From Cupriavidus agavae (GTDB taxonomy: Bacteria > Pseudomonadota > Gammaproteobacteria > Burkholderiales > Burkholderiaceae), in contig NZ_SGXM01000015.1 of NCBI RefSeq assembly GCF_004217045.1, positions 1 through 55,886 of the forward strand: a DNA stretch of 55,886 nucleotides, given 5' to 3'. The position numbers and the translations under genes are program-made. Below the pieces are notes generated by a model, which saw nothing but the letters and a program-made list of their open reading frames with translations, searched no databases and had not been told where the DNA came from. This document shows, in pieces, positions 44,589 through 53,637 of the stretch (its first letter is position 1; each line of letters begins with the position of its first letter).

Positions 44589-45600
44589 CCAGGAAAGGAG
44601 GGCTCGCTGACGCGTTCTCTAAAGTCGTTTGTGACTTCTGGGCGGCAGCCGCCCTTAATTAGACTAGCACTGTTGTTAAGAAAAGCTAGTTTGCCGTCCA
44701 CGCCTGGAACTTCCGGACGTCGACATTGGAGCGACAGGATACTGCTTGGTGGTCAAGGGAGCTCAGCAATGTAGCGGATCGGGACAGTAAAATCGATTGC
44801 AAACTCCTGTCTCCTGGGCCTCAGGTTGAGTCGAGCTGAGGAAGTCGCCTATTCGGCGCTTTTACCGGCGGGAAACGACATTCTAAGAACGTAGCCGAGG
44901 CCCTTTGGACCCTGGAGAGTTGTCGTACAGCTGATAGTTTCGATGTGCGCTTATGACCCATCCGCAGCAAGTGAAGTACTCCCCTCGTGCAATGTGTTCC
45001 TCGTCTGTTTCGTGCAACGGATTCGTGCGCGTCCGGGCATTTATTACCCTAAAGGCACTGCAGGTCAATGTAGCCTGGTATTGCGAAGCCGCCCCGGGTA
45101 GACTGAGGGCGCTGCACGGCTATGCGGGGTGTTCGAAAGTATCCGCGCAGCAACGAGTAGTCGAACCTAGCATGTAGGCTGCTTGTATGATTGCTCAATA
45201 ATAACGATAAGAGCGGAACAGCCGGGGTGGGGCCCTGCCGAATATGGTGGGGCCGCAAGTTCTCCCAACCCCGTGATCGCCCCCTTCCAAGTCATCGTTC
45301 TCCAACCGTATGCTTGGCGCACTGCCTAAGTAACGTTGGAAGTCCGTCAGAGCCTCTCTGTTTTCCCTTTCTGTCGCTGATGAATCGCGTACGACGATAG
45401 GTCGCCGCATAGTCTGATCCGCAAGCTAGGGACGGTAAATGTCGACGGTGACGCCCCTTCCGCCGGATGCAGGTTGAGCCAAAAAGACGTGTACGGTTGC
45501 CGCGTCTTGGCTTTGCATTCCGAACGGTCCTTTGCTTGTGGCAACTCGATGCATGACGGCCGGTCCGCCTTTTGCTTTGCCTCCAGCACGAGGAAGAAAA
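44589..45600. other. 1-kb region without a recognised gene
   Basis: Only short frames on both strands, none with a known family or a good start. No long repeats were noticed here. Confidence 0.3.
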
Positions 45601-46166
45601 ATGGATCCAGGATGGAGTTCTCCACGAGTTGTCGTCGTGGGGCCTCTACGGGAATTCCCGTTCTCAAGGCGCTCGTCTCGGAACTGCCGCCTGACCTTCC
45701 AGCCAGTGTGTTCATCGTCATGCACATCGGGAGGGGCCCAGTCGTCTTCCAGCGCTTTTTTCCAGTCTCTCATCCTGTCGACGAAGAGACCATTGTGGTG
45801 GGAAAAGTCTACGTGGCTCCGCCCGACAAACATATGCTCGTTGGGCGGGGACAAGTTCTCCTCTCCAATGCGTCCAAGGAACACTTTACAAGACCCGCGG
45901 CGGATCCGCTCTTCCGTTCTGCCGCTGTGAATCATGGAAAGAATGTGGTCGGCGTTGTACTAACGGGGTGCCTGGAAGACGGCGCAGCGGGTTTGCAGGT
46001 GATCCGCGCGTGCGGCGGATACACAATTGTTCAAGATCCTGCCACTTGTGTCGCTCCTGGAATGCCGACGGCAGTTCTTAGGCGTTCCCCGCTGAGCACG
46101 ATTACTCCAGTTGAGCAATTGGCTTCCTCGATAGTCGCAGCGGTGACTTGCACGCCGAGGACATAG
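45601..46166 (+). pseudogene. CheB-type methylesterase domain, frameshifted
   Basis: From the ATG at 45601 (GAGGA upstream) the frame reads SPRVVVVG; at the GGGG of 45639-45642 a missing base shifts it, and the neighbouring frame continues ASTGIPVLKALVSELPPDLP, VFIVMHIG, KVYVAPPDKHMLVGRG and VVGVVLTGCLEDGAAGLQVI. The catalytic Ser, His and Asp of the CheB methylesterase domain are all present across the two frames. There is no receiver domain, as in stand-alone CheB-like proteins. Downstream (46180-46350) fragments such as RYEAELLRL suggest the remains of a further C-terminal domain. Confidence 0.7.
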
Positions 46167-46472
46167 ACTGCGGAGGATAGAGCGATCTGGTCACGTGCGC
46201 AACCGGCAGGACAGACCCATTCGAAGCGAGCGTTGGAACGGGCATCGCAGGGGCGGTACGAGGCTGAACTGCTGAGGCTGATGGGCCCCCGCATCGCATT
46301 GGCAAGCAGGAGGCCGTCAAATCCCGCTCTCTCGACGGCTTGTCCATGTCGACAATGACTATCCCACCTTGGCGGTAAGCTTCTATGCAGTACGGCGACC
46401 GCCAACTGACCACGGGCCACGCGAAACGGTCTCATTTACCGTGTAGCGCGATGCCCGCATAGTGAGGGCCTC

Positions 46473-47333
46473 ATGATTCGCCTCCGATACCTAGTGAATC
46501 TGTCGTACGAGATCGTTGATCGCACCGCTGACTTCCTATTCCTGGTGGAGGCGGCCCGTACGGCACGGCAATCGGTAGTCGAGGAGGAACTCAGGCTCAC
46601 GCCCGCCATTCCAGTCACCCAGTACACCTATCCCGACTCCTGTAATCGGATGCTGCGCGTTCAAAGCAAAAGGGGCCGACTGGCTGTTCGTTACGAGGCG
46701 GTGGTCGAGATCGACCACCGGCTGGACGAGTGGAAGTCATTGCACGAAGTACCCGTCGCCGACCTTCCGTTTGATGTCCTTCCCCATCTTGCACCGAGCC
46801 GATATTGCGAGTCCGATCGGATGATGGAGTTTGCGTTGCGGGAGTTCGGCGGGATGCAGCGCGGATACGCGCGCGTGTATGCGATTCGGGAATGGGCCCG
46901 CCAGCACATGCGATATCTCAGCCATTCGACGAATGAGCGAACTTCCGCAATCGATACGCTCGTGGAGAGAACTGGAGTCTGCCGAGACTTCGCGCATCTG
47001 ATGATCGCTGTCTGTCGCGCTCTGAGCATACCCGCGAGGATCTCTAGCAGCCTGGACTACGGAGCCGACCCCGCGATGGGACCGACAGATTTTCATGCGA
47101 TCGTTGAAGTCTATCTATCTGGCGGTTGGTATTTGCTTGACCCGTCTGGCGTGTCAATTCCAACGGGATTGCTACGCATTGGGACCGGCAGAGACGCCGC
47201 CGACATTCCCTTTGCCGCGATCTTCGGCAACGTACGGTCCGAACGCCCCTACATCGAAGTGGAAGCGCTCACTGATCCTGCCGCAGGAATTGAGATGCCC
47301 CTCGCCACACTAAAGGCGATTTCGACCTGGTGA
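46473..47333 (+). CDS. Transglutaminase-like family protein
   Basis: A 286-residue protein with the bacterial transglutaminase N-terminal beta domain (1-90) and a papain-like core: catalytic Cys in RTGVCRDFAHLMIAVCRAL, His in DFHAIVEVYL and Asp in LLDPSGV. These proteins are thought to be peptidases or amidases; no signal peptide is present. GAGGG precedes the ATG. It appears intact, unlike the CheB-type gene before it. Confidence 0.88.
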   Translation: MIRLRYLVNLSYEIVDRTADFLFLVEAARTARQSVVEEELRLTPAIPVTQYTYPDSCNRMLRVQSKRGRLAVRYEAVVEIDHRLDEWKSLHEVPVADLPFDVLPHLAPSRYCESDRMMEFALREFGGMQRGYARVYAIREWARQHMRYLSHSTNERTSAIDTLVERTGVCRDFAHLMIAVCRALSIPARISSSLDYGADPAMGPTDFHAIVEVYLSGGWYLLDPSGVSIPTGLLRIGTGRDAADIPFAAIFGNVRSERPYIEVEALTDPAAGIEMPLATLKAISTW

Positions 47334-47469
47334 GCGGGAACAAAAAGCTGTCGTCAGGGCTTCTGCCCCTTGAACGATACATTAGGACGGCGTCCGGAGA
47401 CGGGTGCCGCTTCTTAGCGATACAGGGCCGTATCGAGTAGGGTACGGGGCCTTGAATCAGGAGTGTGAG

Positions 47470-47706
47470 ATGCAGCGTGTCACCGAATACCGTGGATTCG
47501 ATGTTCATGTCGATATACAGCGGGTAGAGAAAGATCTCTTCAACGTCTGGTTTCAGATCGAGGGACCCATGACACCACCGGGCGTCGCGGCGTTCGGCAA
47601 GCGGGTAAAAGTGTTCGGCGGGCCTTATACGATGCGTTGGGCGTATCTCGTCGCCGAACTGGCGGGAAGGGCCTCGATCGATGTCATCTTTGGCAATGAC
47701 GAATAG
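47470..47706 (+). CDS. Small protein of unknown function
   Basis: A 78-residue protein (MQRVTEYRGFDVHVDIQRVE, then LFNVWFQIEGPMTPPGVAAF) with a clear ribosome site, AGGAG at 47459-47463, six bases before the ATG. The alternating hydrophobic pattern suggests a small beta-rich domain. No family recognised; it is similar in size and style to families F and G downstream. Confidence 0.6.
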   Translation: MQRVTEYRGFDVHVDIQRVEKDLFNVWFQIEGPMTPPGVAAFGKRVKVFGGPYTMRWAYLVAELAGRASIDVIFGNDE

Positions 47707-48136
47707 ACCGATCCCTTTCATTACGATTGCCTTTCTTGCACCGATCAATCCGGCTTTTCAAGGACGAGAAGCGAAGACCGATTGTTGCGCGTGTTGCCTG
47801 TCGGCAGTCAGTATGTCTGGTACGACAGGACATTGGTCCTGAAGGCAGCATTTGGCAATCTGTTGAGCGCACTCAGCGTTGTTCACTGCTTGCGTACGCG
47901 GGGTCTTGTGCGCTCTGACGCTCATCTCGGTCACTTCGAAGGAAGGCTTGGCTTGGATCGCGGGATTGCACAGCAAGGGGTCGCCAGTGTAGAAATGCCA
48001 AACCTCATCGGAACGGTCGCGGCCTCAGTCCAGGCGAAATAGCTGATCCTCACGCCCGCCCTGGAATCCACCGTCAGGGCGCGCGAACTGGCCGGTGCCG
48101 GCCTCAGACTCCGATCTGAGTGCCCGCGTCCAACAG
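47707..48136. other. Region without a convincing gene
   Basis: A plus-strand frame (47782-48042) and a minus-strand frame (47758-47976) overlap; neither is recognised nor has a ribosome site. Confidence 0.25.
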
Positions 48137-48397
48137 TTATGCCAATGGTCCGAGCAACATATCGATGGCTAGGCGTCCGCGCTGACAGGCAGCCGTTACA
48201 GCAGCCTCGCGCGAATGATAGGGAGCGGTTTGGTGGAGCGGGCCCCAAAGGCGTGCGCCGCGTGGCGTGTCGTCGATACAAACAACATACCCCCAGTGCG
48301 AAGAACTTGTCATTGACCGATCTTCTTTGCAATGCACTTGCACACTCATCATCAAGCCGCGATAGATCAGCTCGAAGGTGTCTCTCAGGGGATCCAT
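48137..48397 (-). CDS. Small gene family F, intact copy
   Basis: An 86-residue protein: HWGYVVCIDDTPRGARLWGP, HQTAPYHSREAAVTAACQRG and RLAIDMLLGPLA. The start at 48397 has AGAGG about seven bases upstream; internal Met are possible. A decayed copy lies at 3188-3374. The layout (short beta start, then a helix rich in Ala) resembles family G next door. Function unknown. Confidence 0.65.
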   Translation of the reverse strand: MDPLRDTFELIYRGLMMSVQVHCKEDRSMTSSSHWGYVVCIDDTPRGARLWGPLHQTAPYHSREAAVTAACQRGRLAIDMLLGPLA

Positions 48398-48602
48398 GGG
48401 CGCGCCTCTGTTATTCGGCCATAGCGGCGGCAGCCCGGCATCGCGTCAGTTTGCGATGCAGCCTGATACTGCCTCCATTCGCGTCCGATGGATGTCGGTG
48501 TACAGCCTACAGCCACGCGCGGGTTGCGATGCTTCGACAAAATAAATGTCTGTGCCACTGTTCAATAGGCGTACAGTAGGTAGTTCATCACTGGAGCGCG
48601 GC

Positions 48603-48887
48603 ATGGACAACTATCCGGCAGCAACTAGCAAGGGCTTCGACCTTTATCCCTTAGTGTACAAATATGAGCCGCCGCGCGAATGGCACGAACGTCGTCCTGA
48701 TCGCAGCTACTGCGCATCCGTCGTCATCTGTCGAGAGGGCGTGTCACCCTCAACCGAGAGTGGGCGCGTCTTCATAGTCCCAGGTACGCAGTGGAGCGCT
48801 CTGGGAACCGCCAAGCGTGCCGCCGTTCAGCACGGGGCAGACATTATCGATGGGCTTGTCAGTGGGGAGTCGACGGCCGGTCTTTGA
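48603..48887 (+). CDS. Small gene family G, unknown function
   Basis: A 94-residue protein (MDNYPAATSKGFDLYPLVYK, then YCASVVICREGVSPSTESGR and WSALGTAKRAAVQHGADIID). GGAG lies seven bases before the ATG at 48603. The VV.I strand followed by an Ala-rich helix loosely matches family F, from which it is divergent. No known family. Confidence 0.6.
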   Translation: MDNYPAATSKGFDLYPLVYKYEPPREWHERRPDRSYCASVVICREGVSPSTESGRVFIVPGTQWSALGTAKRAAVQHGADIIDGLVSGESTAGL

Positions 48888-49460
48888 ATAAATAGCGCCC
48901 CGGTTGGGACGCCTTCGCGTAACGGCACTGGACACATTTTAGGCGCAGTGATTTCTGAATCCCTGGCTAAGGTACCGTGGCGAAGGCTGGAACGCCCGAC
49001 ATAGTTTTATCCACGGCGGCAAGCCCCCGACCTCACGCCACGCGTTCGGCCCGGGGCGCTGGAGACCAGGCGACAGTCGTTGTACATCTTGGAAAGCTTG
49101 ACCGCCACGCGTTTGAGGATGCCGGAGAGCTGCATTGATGCGCCGCGATCTTGCGTATCGTCCATCAGGTTGGGACACGTCGAGAGCGGGATGTGCGATG
49201 TCACGAAGCCGCGTCAGCACAAGTGGCGCGTTCGATGGATGTGCGGTAACGCCTGTATTAATGGCCGTGGCCCCGGGCTTGAACTCGAAGATCACCATGG
49301 CGGCCTCTCGCAGGCGCTGCTGGACTTCCCCCGGCATCGCCGCGAAGGTGATGCATTCCTGTCCTAGCGTCATGGGCAAGGCATCCCGCAATCGCGTGCG
49401 ACCCCATCCCGAGCCTGGCGATCACGCTGCTACTTAGCTCCATGGCCGGCCTGTTCCCTG
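48888..49460. other. Region with an unassigned minus-strand frame
   Basis: The minus-strand frame 48939-49391 looks protein-like in its first part (VQQRLREAAMVIFEFKPG, NTGVTAHPSNAPLVLTRLRD) and then another frame takes over (ASMQLSGILKRVAVKLSKMY), which suggests a frameshifted gene of about 130 codons. I do not recognise it. Confidence 0.35.
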
Positions 49461-50216
49461 TTATTCCACTTCGCCGCTATCGGTATCGCCGGTCTGCGCG
49501 TCGTTCTCGTGATGCTTGGCTGCTGCCGCAAGCGTCGTCGCGTGGGCGGGGGCGACTTCCTTGCGCTCGCTGTAGCGGTCGGTTAGGTAGTCGCTGCGGT
49601 CGCGCACCAGCAGCGTGAACTTGTAGAGTTCTTCCATGACATCGACGACGCGATCGTAGTAGGACGACGGCTTCATGCGGCCGTTGGCGTCGAACTCCTG
49701 ATAGGCCTTGGCGACTGGTTCGGAATCGTCAACATGCGCATCCAGCGCCCCAGCACGCGCAGCGCGTTGACGGCGTTGAACGACTGCGAGCCACCGGACA
49801 CCTGCATCACGGCCAGCGTCGGCCCTGCGTCGGACGAATTCCGCTTATCTCCAGCGGCAGCCAGTCGATCTTGTTCTTGAAGACGGCTGTCAGCTTGCCG
49901 TGGCGCTCGGGACTGCACCACACCTGGCCCTCCGACCATTCGGAGAGCTTGCGCAGTTCGACCACCTTCGGGTGATCGGCGGGCATGCTGTCGGTCATCG
50001 GCAGATCGCGCAGGTCAAAGACGCGGGTCTCTGCCCCGAAGTGCTGCAGACCCGTTCGGCTTCCTGCACTAGCAGGCGGCTATACGAGGTTTCGCGCAGC
50101 GAGCCGTAGAGCAGCAGGATTCGCGGCGGGTAGGTGCTGACGCGTGCAGGCTCCAGTTTGCGGAGGTCCGGCGTGTCGAGCACCGCCGGGACGATGTTGG
50201 GGAGATCGACGGTCAT
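49461..50216 (-). pseudogene. arsH: arsH (NADPH-dependent FMN reductase-type), three frame breaks
   Basis: From ATG 50216 (overlapping the arsC stop as ATGA): KLEPARVSTYPPRILLLYGS and LRETSYSRLLVQEAERV match ArsH. The match then passes through other frames: MTDSMPADHPKVVELRKLSE and WSEGQVWCSPERHGKLTAVF, then AVMQVSGGSQSFNAVNALRV, then MKPSSYYDRVVDVMEELYKF ending RYSERKEVAPAHA. Breaks lie near 50052, 49837 and 49712, each a small deletion. Intact ArsH oxidises trivalent organoarsenicals; this one should be inactive unless the breaks are sequence errors. Confidence 0.85.
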
Positions 50217-50635
50217 CGAATCCTCCGGCCCTGGGCGTCGATGACGGCCTCGCCGTCTTCCTTGGTGAAAGCGCCTTGCTGCGGTGCCGGCAGGTTGTCC
50301 AGCACGACTTCGGACGGTCGGCACAACCGCACGCCAAGCGCGGTGACGACGAAGGGGCGGTTGATCAGGATCGGGTGGGCCAGCATGGCATCGAGCAACT
50401 GGTCATCGTTCAACGCAGGGTTGCCAAGACCGAGTTCGGCATAGGGTGTGCCCTTCTCGCGGATGGCTTCGCGCGCGGAGATCCCGGCATCGACGATCAT
50501 TGCCTGCAAAGTTTGCCGGTCGGGTGGCGAGGTCAGGTGCTCGATGACGGTTGGCTCGATGCCCGCATTGCGTATCATCGCCAGCGTATTGCGCGACGTA
50601 CCGCACGCCGGGTTGTGATAGATGTTGACGGTCAT
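50213..50635 (-). CDS. arsC: Glutaredoxin-coupled arsenate reductase
   Basis: A 140-residue ArsC of the E. coli plasmid R773 type, reducing arsenate to arsenite with glutathione and glutaredoxin. The N-terminus YHNPACGTSRNTLAMI carries the catalytic Cys; the family Arg-containing segment ILINRPFVVT follows, and VVLDNLP near the end. Its ATG overlaps the acr3 stop (ATGA) and its stop overlaps the arsH start, so it is translationally coupled on both sides. Confidence 0.93.
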   Translation of the reverse strand: MTVNIYHNPACGTSRNTLAMIRNAGIEPTVIEHLTSPPDRQTLQAMIVDAGISAREAIREKGTPYAELGLGNPALNDDQLLDAMLAHPILINRPFVVTALGVRLCRPSEVVLDNLPAPQQGAFTKEDGEAVIDAQGRRIR

Positions 50636-51705
50636 GGGGTGTCTGGCGATTCGTACCAGTGCTGCGAGCGGTTGACCACGCCAACAACAAGGAGCATTAC
50701 CGGGACTTCGATCAGCACGCCGACGACGGTGGCGAGCGCCGCACCGGATCGGAAGCCGAACAGGCTGATGGCAGTGGCCACGGCCAGTTCGAAGAAATTG
50801 CTCGCGCCGATCAGCGCAGATGGGCCGGCGACGCAGTGCGCGACGCCAAGTTTGCGGTTCAGCAGGTAGGCGAGACCCGAGTTCAGCAGGACCTGGAACA
50901 GGATCGGCACAGCGAGCAGCAGGATGATGAGCGGCTGCTCGACGATTGCGTTGCCCTGAAAGCCGAACAGCAGCACCAGCGTCGCGAGCAGCGCGGTGAT
51001 CGAGTAAGGGCCGAGGGCGTCGACGACGCGTTTGTAGGTGGCTTCGCCGCGCGCCAGCAATGCCCTGCGGATGATCTGCGCGATCAGCACCGGCACGATG
51101 ATGTAGAGCGCGACTGACGTGACAAGCGTGTCCCATGGAACGGTGATCGACGACAGGCCCAGCAGCAGTGCGACGACGGGCGCAAAGGCCACGATCATGA
51201 TGGCGTCGTTGAGCGCCACCTGCGACAGCGTGAAATACGGATCGCCCTTGCAGAGCTGCGACCAGACGAACACCATCGCCGTGCAAGGCGCCGCCGCCAG
51301 CAGGATCAGGCCCGCGATGTAGCTGTCGAGCTGGTCGGCTGGCAACCAGCCCGCGAACAGATGGCGCACGAAGATCCAGCCCAGCAGCGCCATCGAGAAC
51401 GGTTTGACCAGCCAGTTCACGAAGAGCGTGACGCCGATGCCGCGCCAGTGTCCGGCGACCTGGCCCATGGCGCCAAAATCGATCTTGATTAGCATCGGAA
51501 TGATCATGACCCAGATCAGCACGCCGACGGGCAGGTTCACCTGCGCGACTTCCATGGCACCGATGGCGTGAAAGACCGGGGTCAGCCATTGGCCGAGCAG
51601 GATGCCGGCCACGATGCACAGCGCCACCCAGATGGTCAGATAGCGCTCGAAGAAGCCAATGGCGCTGGGCTGTGCCGCTGCGGCGGATTGTTGCGCCGTG
51701 CTCAC
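50632..51705 (-). CDS. acr3: Acr3-type arsenite efflux permease
   Basis: A 357-residue inner-membrane protein with about ten helices. The conserved Cys lies in AAPCTAMVFVWSQLCKGDP, followed by NDAIMIVAF and the late Glu motif VLIEVPVML. It exports arsenite produced by the two reductases. It starts with GTG at 51705, overlapping the stop of the preceding arsC (GTGA). Confidence 0.95.
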   Translation of the reverse strand: MSTAQQSAAAAQPSAIGFFERYLTIWVALCIVAGILLGQWLTPVFHAIGAMEVAQVNLPVGVLIWVMIIPMLIKIDFGAMGQVAGHWRGIGVTLFVNWLVKPFSMALLGWIFVRHLFAGWLPADQLDSYIAGLILLAAAPCTAMVFVWSQLCKGDPYFTLSQVALNDAIMIVAFAPVVALLLGLSSITVPWDTLVTSVALYIIVPVLIAQIIRRALLARGEATYKRVVDALGPYSITALLATLVLLFGFQGNAIVEQPLIILLLAVPILFQVLLNSGLAYLLNRKLGVAHCVAGPSALIGASNFFELAVATAISLFGFRSGAALATVVGVLIEVPVMLLVVGVVNRSQHWYESPDTP

Positions 51706-52214
51706 TGCCCGGACTCCACGGGCTGCTCGCCGATGGCGCGCATCTCCTGCTCAATGGCATTGCGGTCCAGGATGTGCAGTGGCAGGTTCACGAACTGGCT
51801 CACGCGATTCAGGATCTGACGGAAGACCTGGTCGAACACCTTGCGCTTCTCATCGTCGGGTCCCTGGATGGCGGCCGGGTCCATGAAACCCCAGTGTGCC
51901 GTGATGGGCGTGCCCGGCCAGATCGGGCAGACCTCGCCCGCCGCCTGGTCACAGACCGTGATCACGAAGTCCATCTTGGGTGCATCGGGCAAGGCGAACT
52001 CGTCCCAGTTCTTGCTGCGCAGGCCGGAGATGTCGTAGCCGATCGACTGGCACCGTTCGACGGCGAAGGGGTTCACCGTACCTGACGGACGGCTGCCGGC
52101 GCTGTAGGCGTGAAAGCGTCCCTTGCCGAGCACATTGAACAGCGCTTCGGCCATGACGCTGCGGGCGGAGTTGCCGGTGCAGAGCACCAGTACGTTGAAA
52201 GTCTTGTCGGACAT
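51702..52214 (-). CDS. arsC: Low-molecular-weight phosphatase-type arsenate reductase
   Basis: A 170-residue ArsC of the LMW tyrosine phosphatase fold. VLVLCTGNSARSVMAEAL holds the Cx5R active site and ITVCDQAAGEVCPIWPG the two further Cys of thioredoxin-coupled enzymes, with the Asp loop after it (GFMDPAA). The C-terminus is longer than usual. The start at 52214 was chosen for the family N-terminus; the frame is open to 52256. It gives the operon a second, thioredoxin-dependent route for arsenate reduction. Confidence 0.93.
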   Translation of the reverse strand: MSDKTFNVLVLCTGNSARSVMAEALFNVLGKGRFHAYSAGSRPSGTVNPFAVERCQSIGYDISGLRSKNWDEFALPDAPKMDFVITVCDQAAGEVCPIWPGTPITAHWGFMDPAAIQGPDDEKRKVFDQVFRQILNRVSQFVNLPLHILDRNAIEQEMRAIGEQPVESGQ

Positions 52215-52290
52215 GGTGGTTGTTGGGCGTTGGGGCGAGGGAGTGCCTCCTCGCACGAGGATTCGATGGGGGAGGCGCGTTAAAACTGGA

Positions 52291-52779
52291 TCAGCAGCAG
52301 CCGGATTGCGGCGCGCAACAGGTGGTCCTGGCGGCAGGCTTCGGTGCGGCGTTCAACGGGACGGGCACGCGGCATTCAGCGGTCTCGGCGCCACGGTCAC
52401 GCGATTCGCCATAGGTCGGCGCGTTGCCGAGTGTGTGGAACGATTCCCAGGCGATGCCGGTGGGGTCCACCGACCAATGCTTGTTCGAGGTCGCGTAGCA
52501 GCAGTTCGTCTCGGACTGGGATTGCACGGGCAGCTCGGCGCTGGCGAGGCGCGCCTCTATCTCGGCCAGTTCCGCGTCCGTCTCCGCCTGGATGCCCAGA
52601 TGGTCCACGCCCAGCTTCTCCGTGCGATTGGAGATGGCGAAGTTCACGCGCGGATCGTCCAGCGCCCATTTCGCATAGTCGTCCCGGACGACGGTCGGCC
52701 CTGCGGCGAAGAGGGCAGAGTAATAGCGGATGCTGGCCGACAGGTCGGCCACGCTGACGTGGACGTGGAAGCGCTTCAT
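52291..52779 (-). CDS. arsI: ArsI-type C-As lyase (glyoxalase fold)
   Basis: A 162-residue vicinal-oxygen-chelate protein. His in MKRFHVHVSV, His in VDHLGIQAE and Glu in GIAWESFHT are metal ligands; the NCCYA pair matches the thiol pair that binds trivalent organoarsenicals in ArsI. Extra Cys pairs close the protein (TTCCAPQSGCC). ArsI cleaves methyl or aryl arsenicals to arsenite. It lies 3 bases after arsR. CadI-like cadmium proteins are the alternative name for the same fold. Confidence 0.88.
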   Translation of the reverse strand: MKRFHVHVSVADLSASIRYYSALFAAGPTVVRDDYAKWALDDPRVNFAISNRTEKLGVDHLGIQAETDAELAEIEARLASAELPVQSQSETNCCYATSNKHWSVDPTGIAWESFHTLGNAPTYGESRDRGAETAECRVPVPLNAAPKPAARTTCCAPQSGCC

Positions 52780-52782
52780 GGT

Positions 52783-53112
52783 TCAAGACTCCGTGGTGAC
52801 GGCGCAGCGGGAAACCGGCGAGCACGGATTGCCGCCACAGCAGTTCTCCGTGAGATAGCCCAGCAGGTCATTCATGGTCTCGAAGCGGGCCATGTAGATA
52901 ATCGAGCGGCCTTCCTGGCGGCTGGCCAGCAGTCCGGCGCGATGCAATTCCTTTAGGTGGAACGATAGCGAGGACGCGGGCATCTTCATCAGTTCGGCAA
53001 TGCGGCCAGCCGGCAGGCCTTCGGGGCCGGCCTGTACGAGCAGGCGGAAGACGGCCAGGCGGACGGCATGGGCGAGCGCGGCAAGCGCTTCGAGGGCGTT
53101 ATCTGTTTCCAT
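52783..53112 (-). CDS. arsR: ArsR-family repressor
   Basis: A 109-residue winged-helix repressor with RIAELMKMPASSLSFHLKEL as DNA-binding helices. The As(III) site is probably C-terminal (ENCCGGNPCSPVSRC), unlike E. coli ArsR with its CVCDLC in the DNA-binding helix. It heads the ars operon and should release the operator at 53114-53131 on binding arsenite or organoarsenicals. Confidence 0.93.
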   Translation of the reverse strand: METDNALEALAALAHAVRLAVFRLLVQAGPEGLPAGRIAELMKMPASSLSFHLKELHRAGLLASRQEGRSIIYMARFETMNDLLGYLTENCCGGNPCSPVSRCAVTTES

Positions 53113-53113
53113 G

Positions 53114-53131
53114 ATTCGAATGTAGTCGAAT
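53114..53131. promoter_or_regulatory. ars operator
   Basis: ATTCGA-ATGTAG-TCGAAT is a perfect inverted repeat directly before the arsR start codon. On the minus strand CATAAT just upstream could be the -10 element, so repressor binding would block the promoter. Confidence 0.7.
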
Positions 53132-53637
53132 TATGGAAGCCGTGCAACAGGCTGCCAGGAAGTGTTGGCCACGCCCGATCGGGCTGAGACGAATGACAGG
53201 AACGAGAAGCTAGTCGGCCATTCGATTCAGAGGGAGGACCGTGCAGCTTATGGCCGGGAAGAGCCCGAGTACACGAGACGGGCCGGCAAACTCGTCGCGA
53301 CGGAGCTGGACATCCTTATCCGGGCCAGCCATTTTCAGATGTCGGCACGGTCGTTCGAAAAACCGGCGCTCAGGGATGGGGCGGTGTAGCTGATCTAGTG
53401 CAGCAGAGTTGCATTAAGGCGGCGTCTGGCTTCCGAAATGCCGTGCAACGGCAAACAAAAGGACATTCTGCGCGTCTTAGATGATCTTTATTGACCAGTC
53501 ACCCCCAACCTAGGGGATGTGGTGCAAGCGTACCGCTGCTAAAGTCGGGCGCACGACGTCCCGTTCGCGGGCGCTCGTGGCCTCCAACCCGGGGAGGGAG
53601 GGCGGCCTTCTCCATAATTAGATACGGGTTGGGTCCA
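53132..53637. other. Region without a recognised gene
   Basis: A plus-strand frame at 53162-53389 is open but unlike any family and has no ribosome site. The stretch separates the ars operon from the lipoprotein gene and would hold the promoters of both. Confidence 0.3.

Noticed and set aside
45426..45935. 170-codon minus-strand ORF opposite the CheB-type gene
   Set aside because: No family match and it mirrors the CheB-coding frames; the plus strand has clear motifs.
50632..51760. Long minus-strand frame running from 51760 through the arsC gene
   Set aside because: It is the alternative frame of acr3; only its part from 50635 to 50213 (ArsC) has family motifs and a coupled start.
53491..53637. 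Upstream extension of the lipoprotein
   Set aside because: It would put about 50 polar residues before a clear lipoprotein signal peptide and lipobox.
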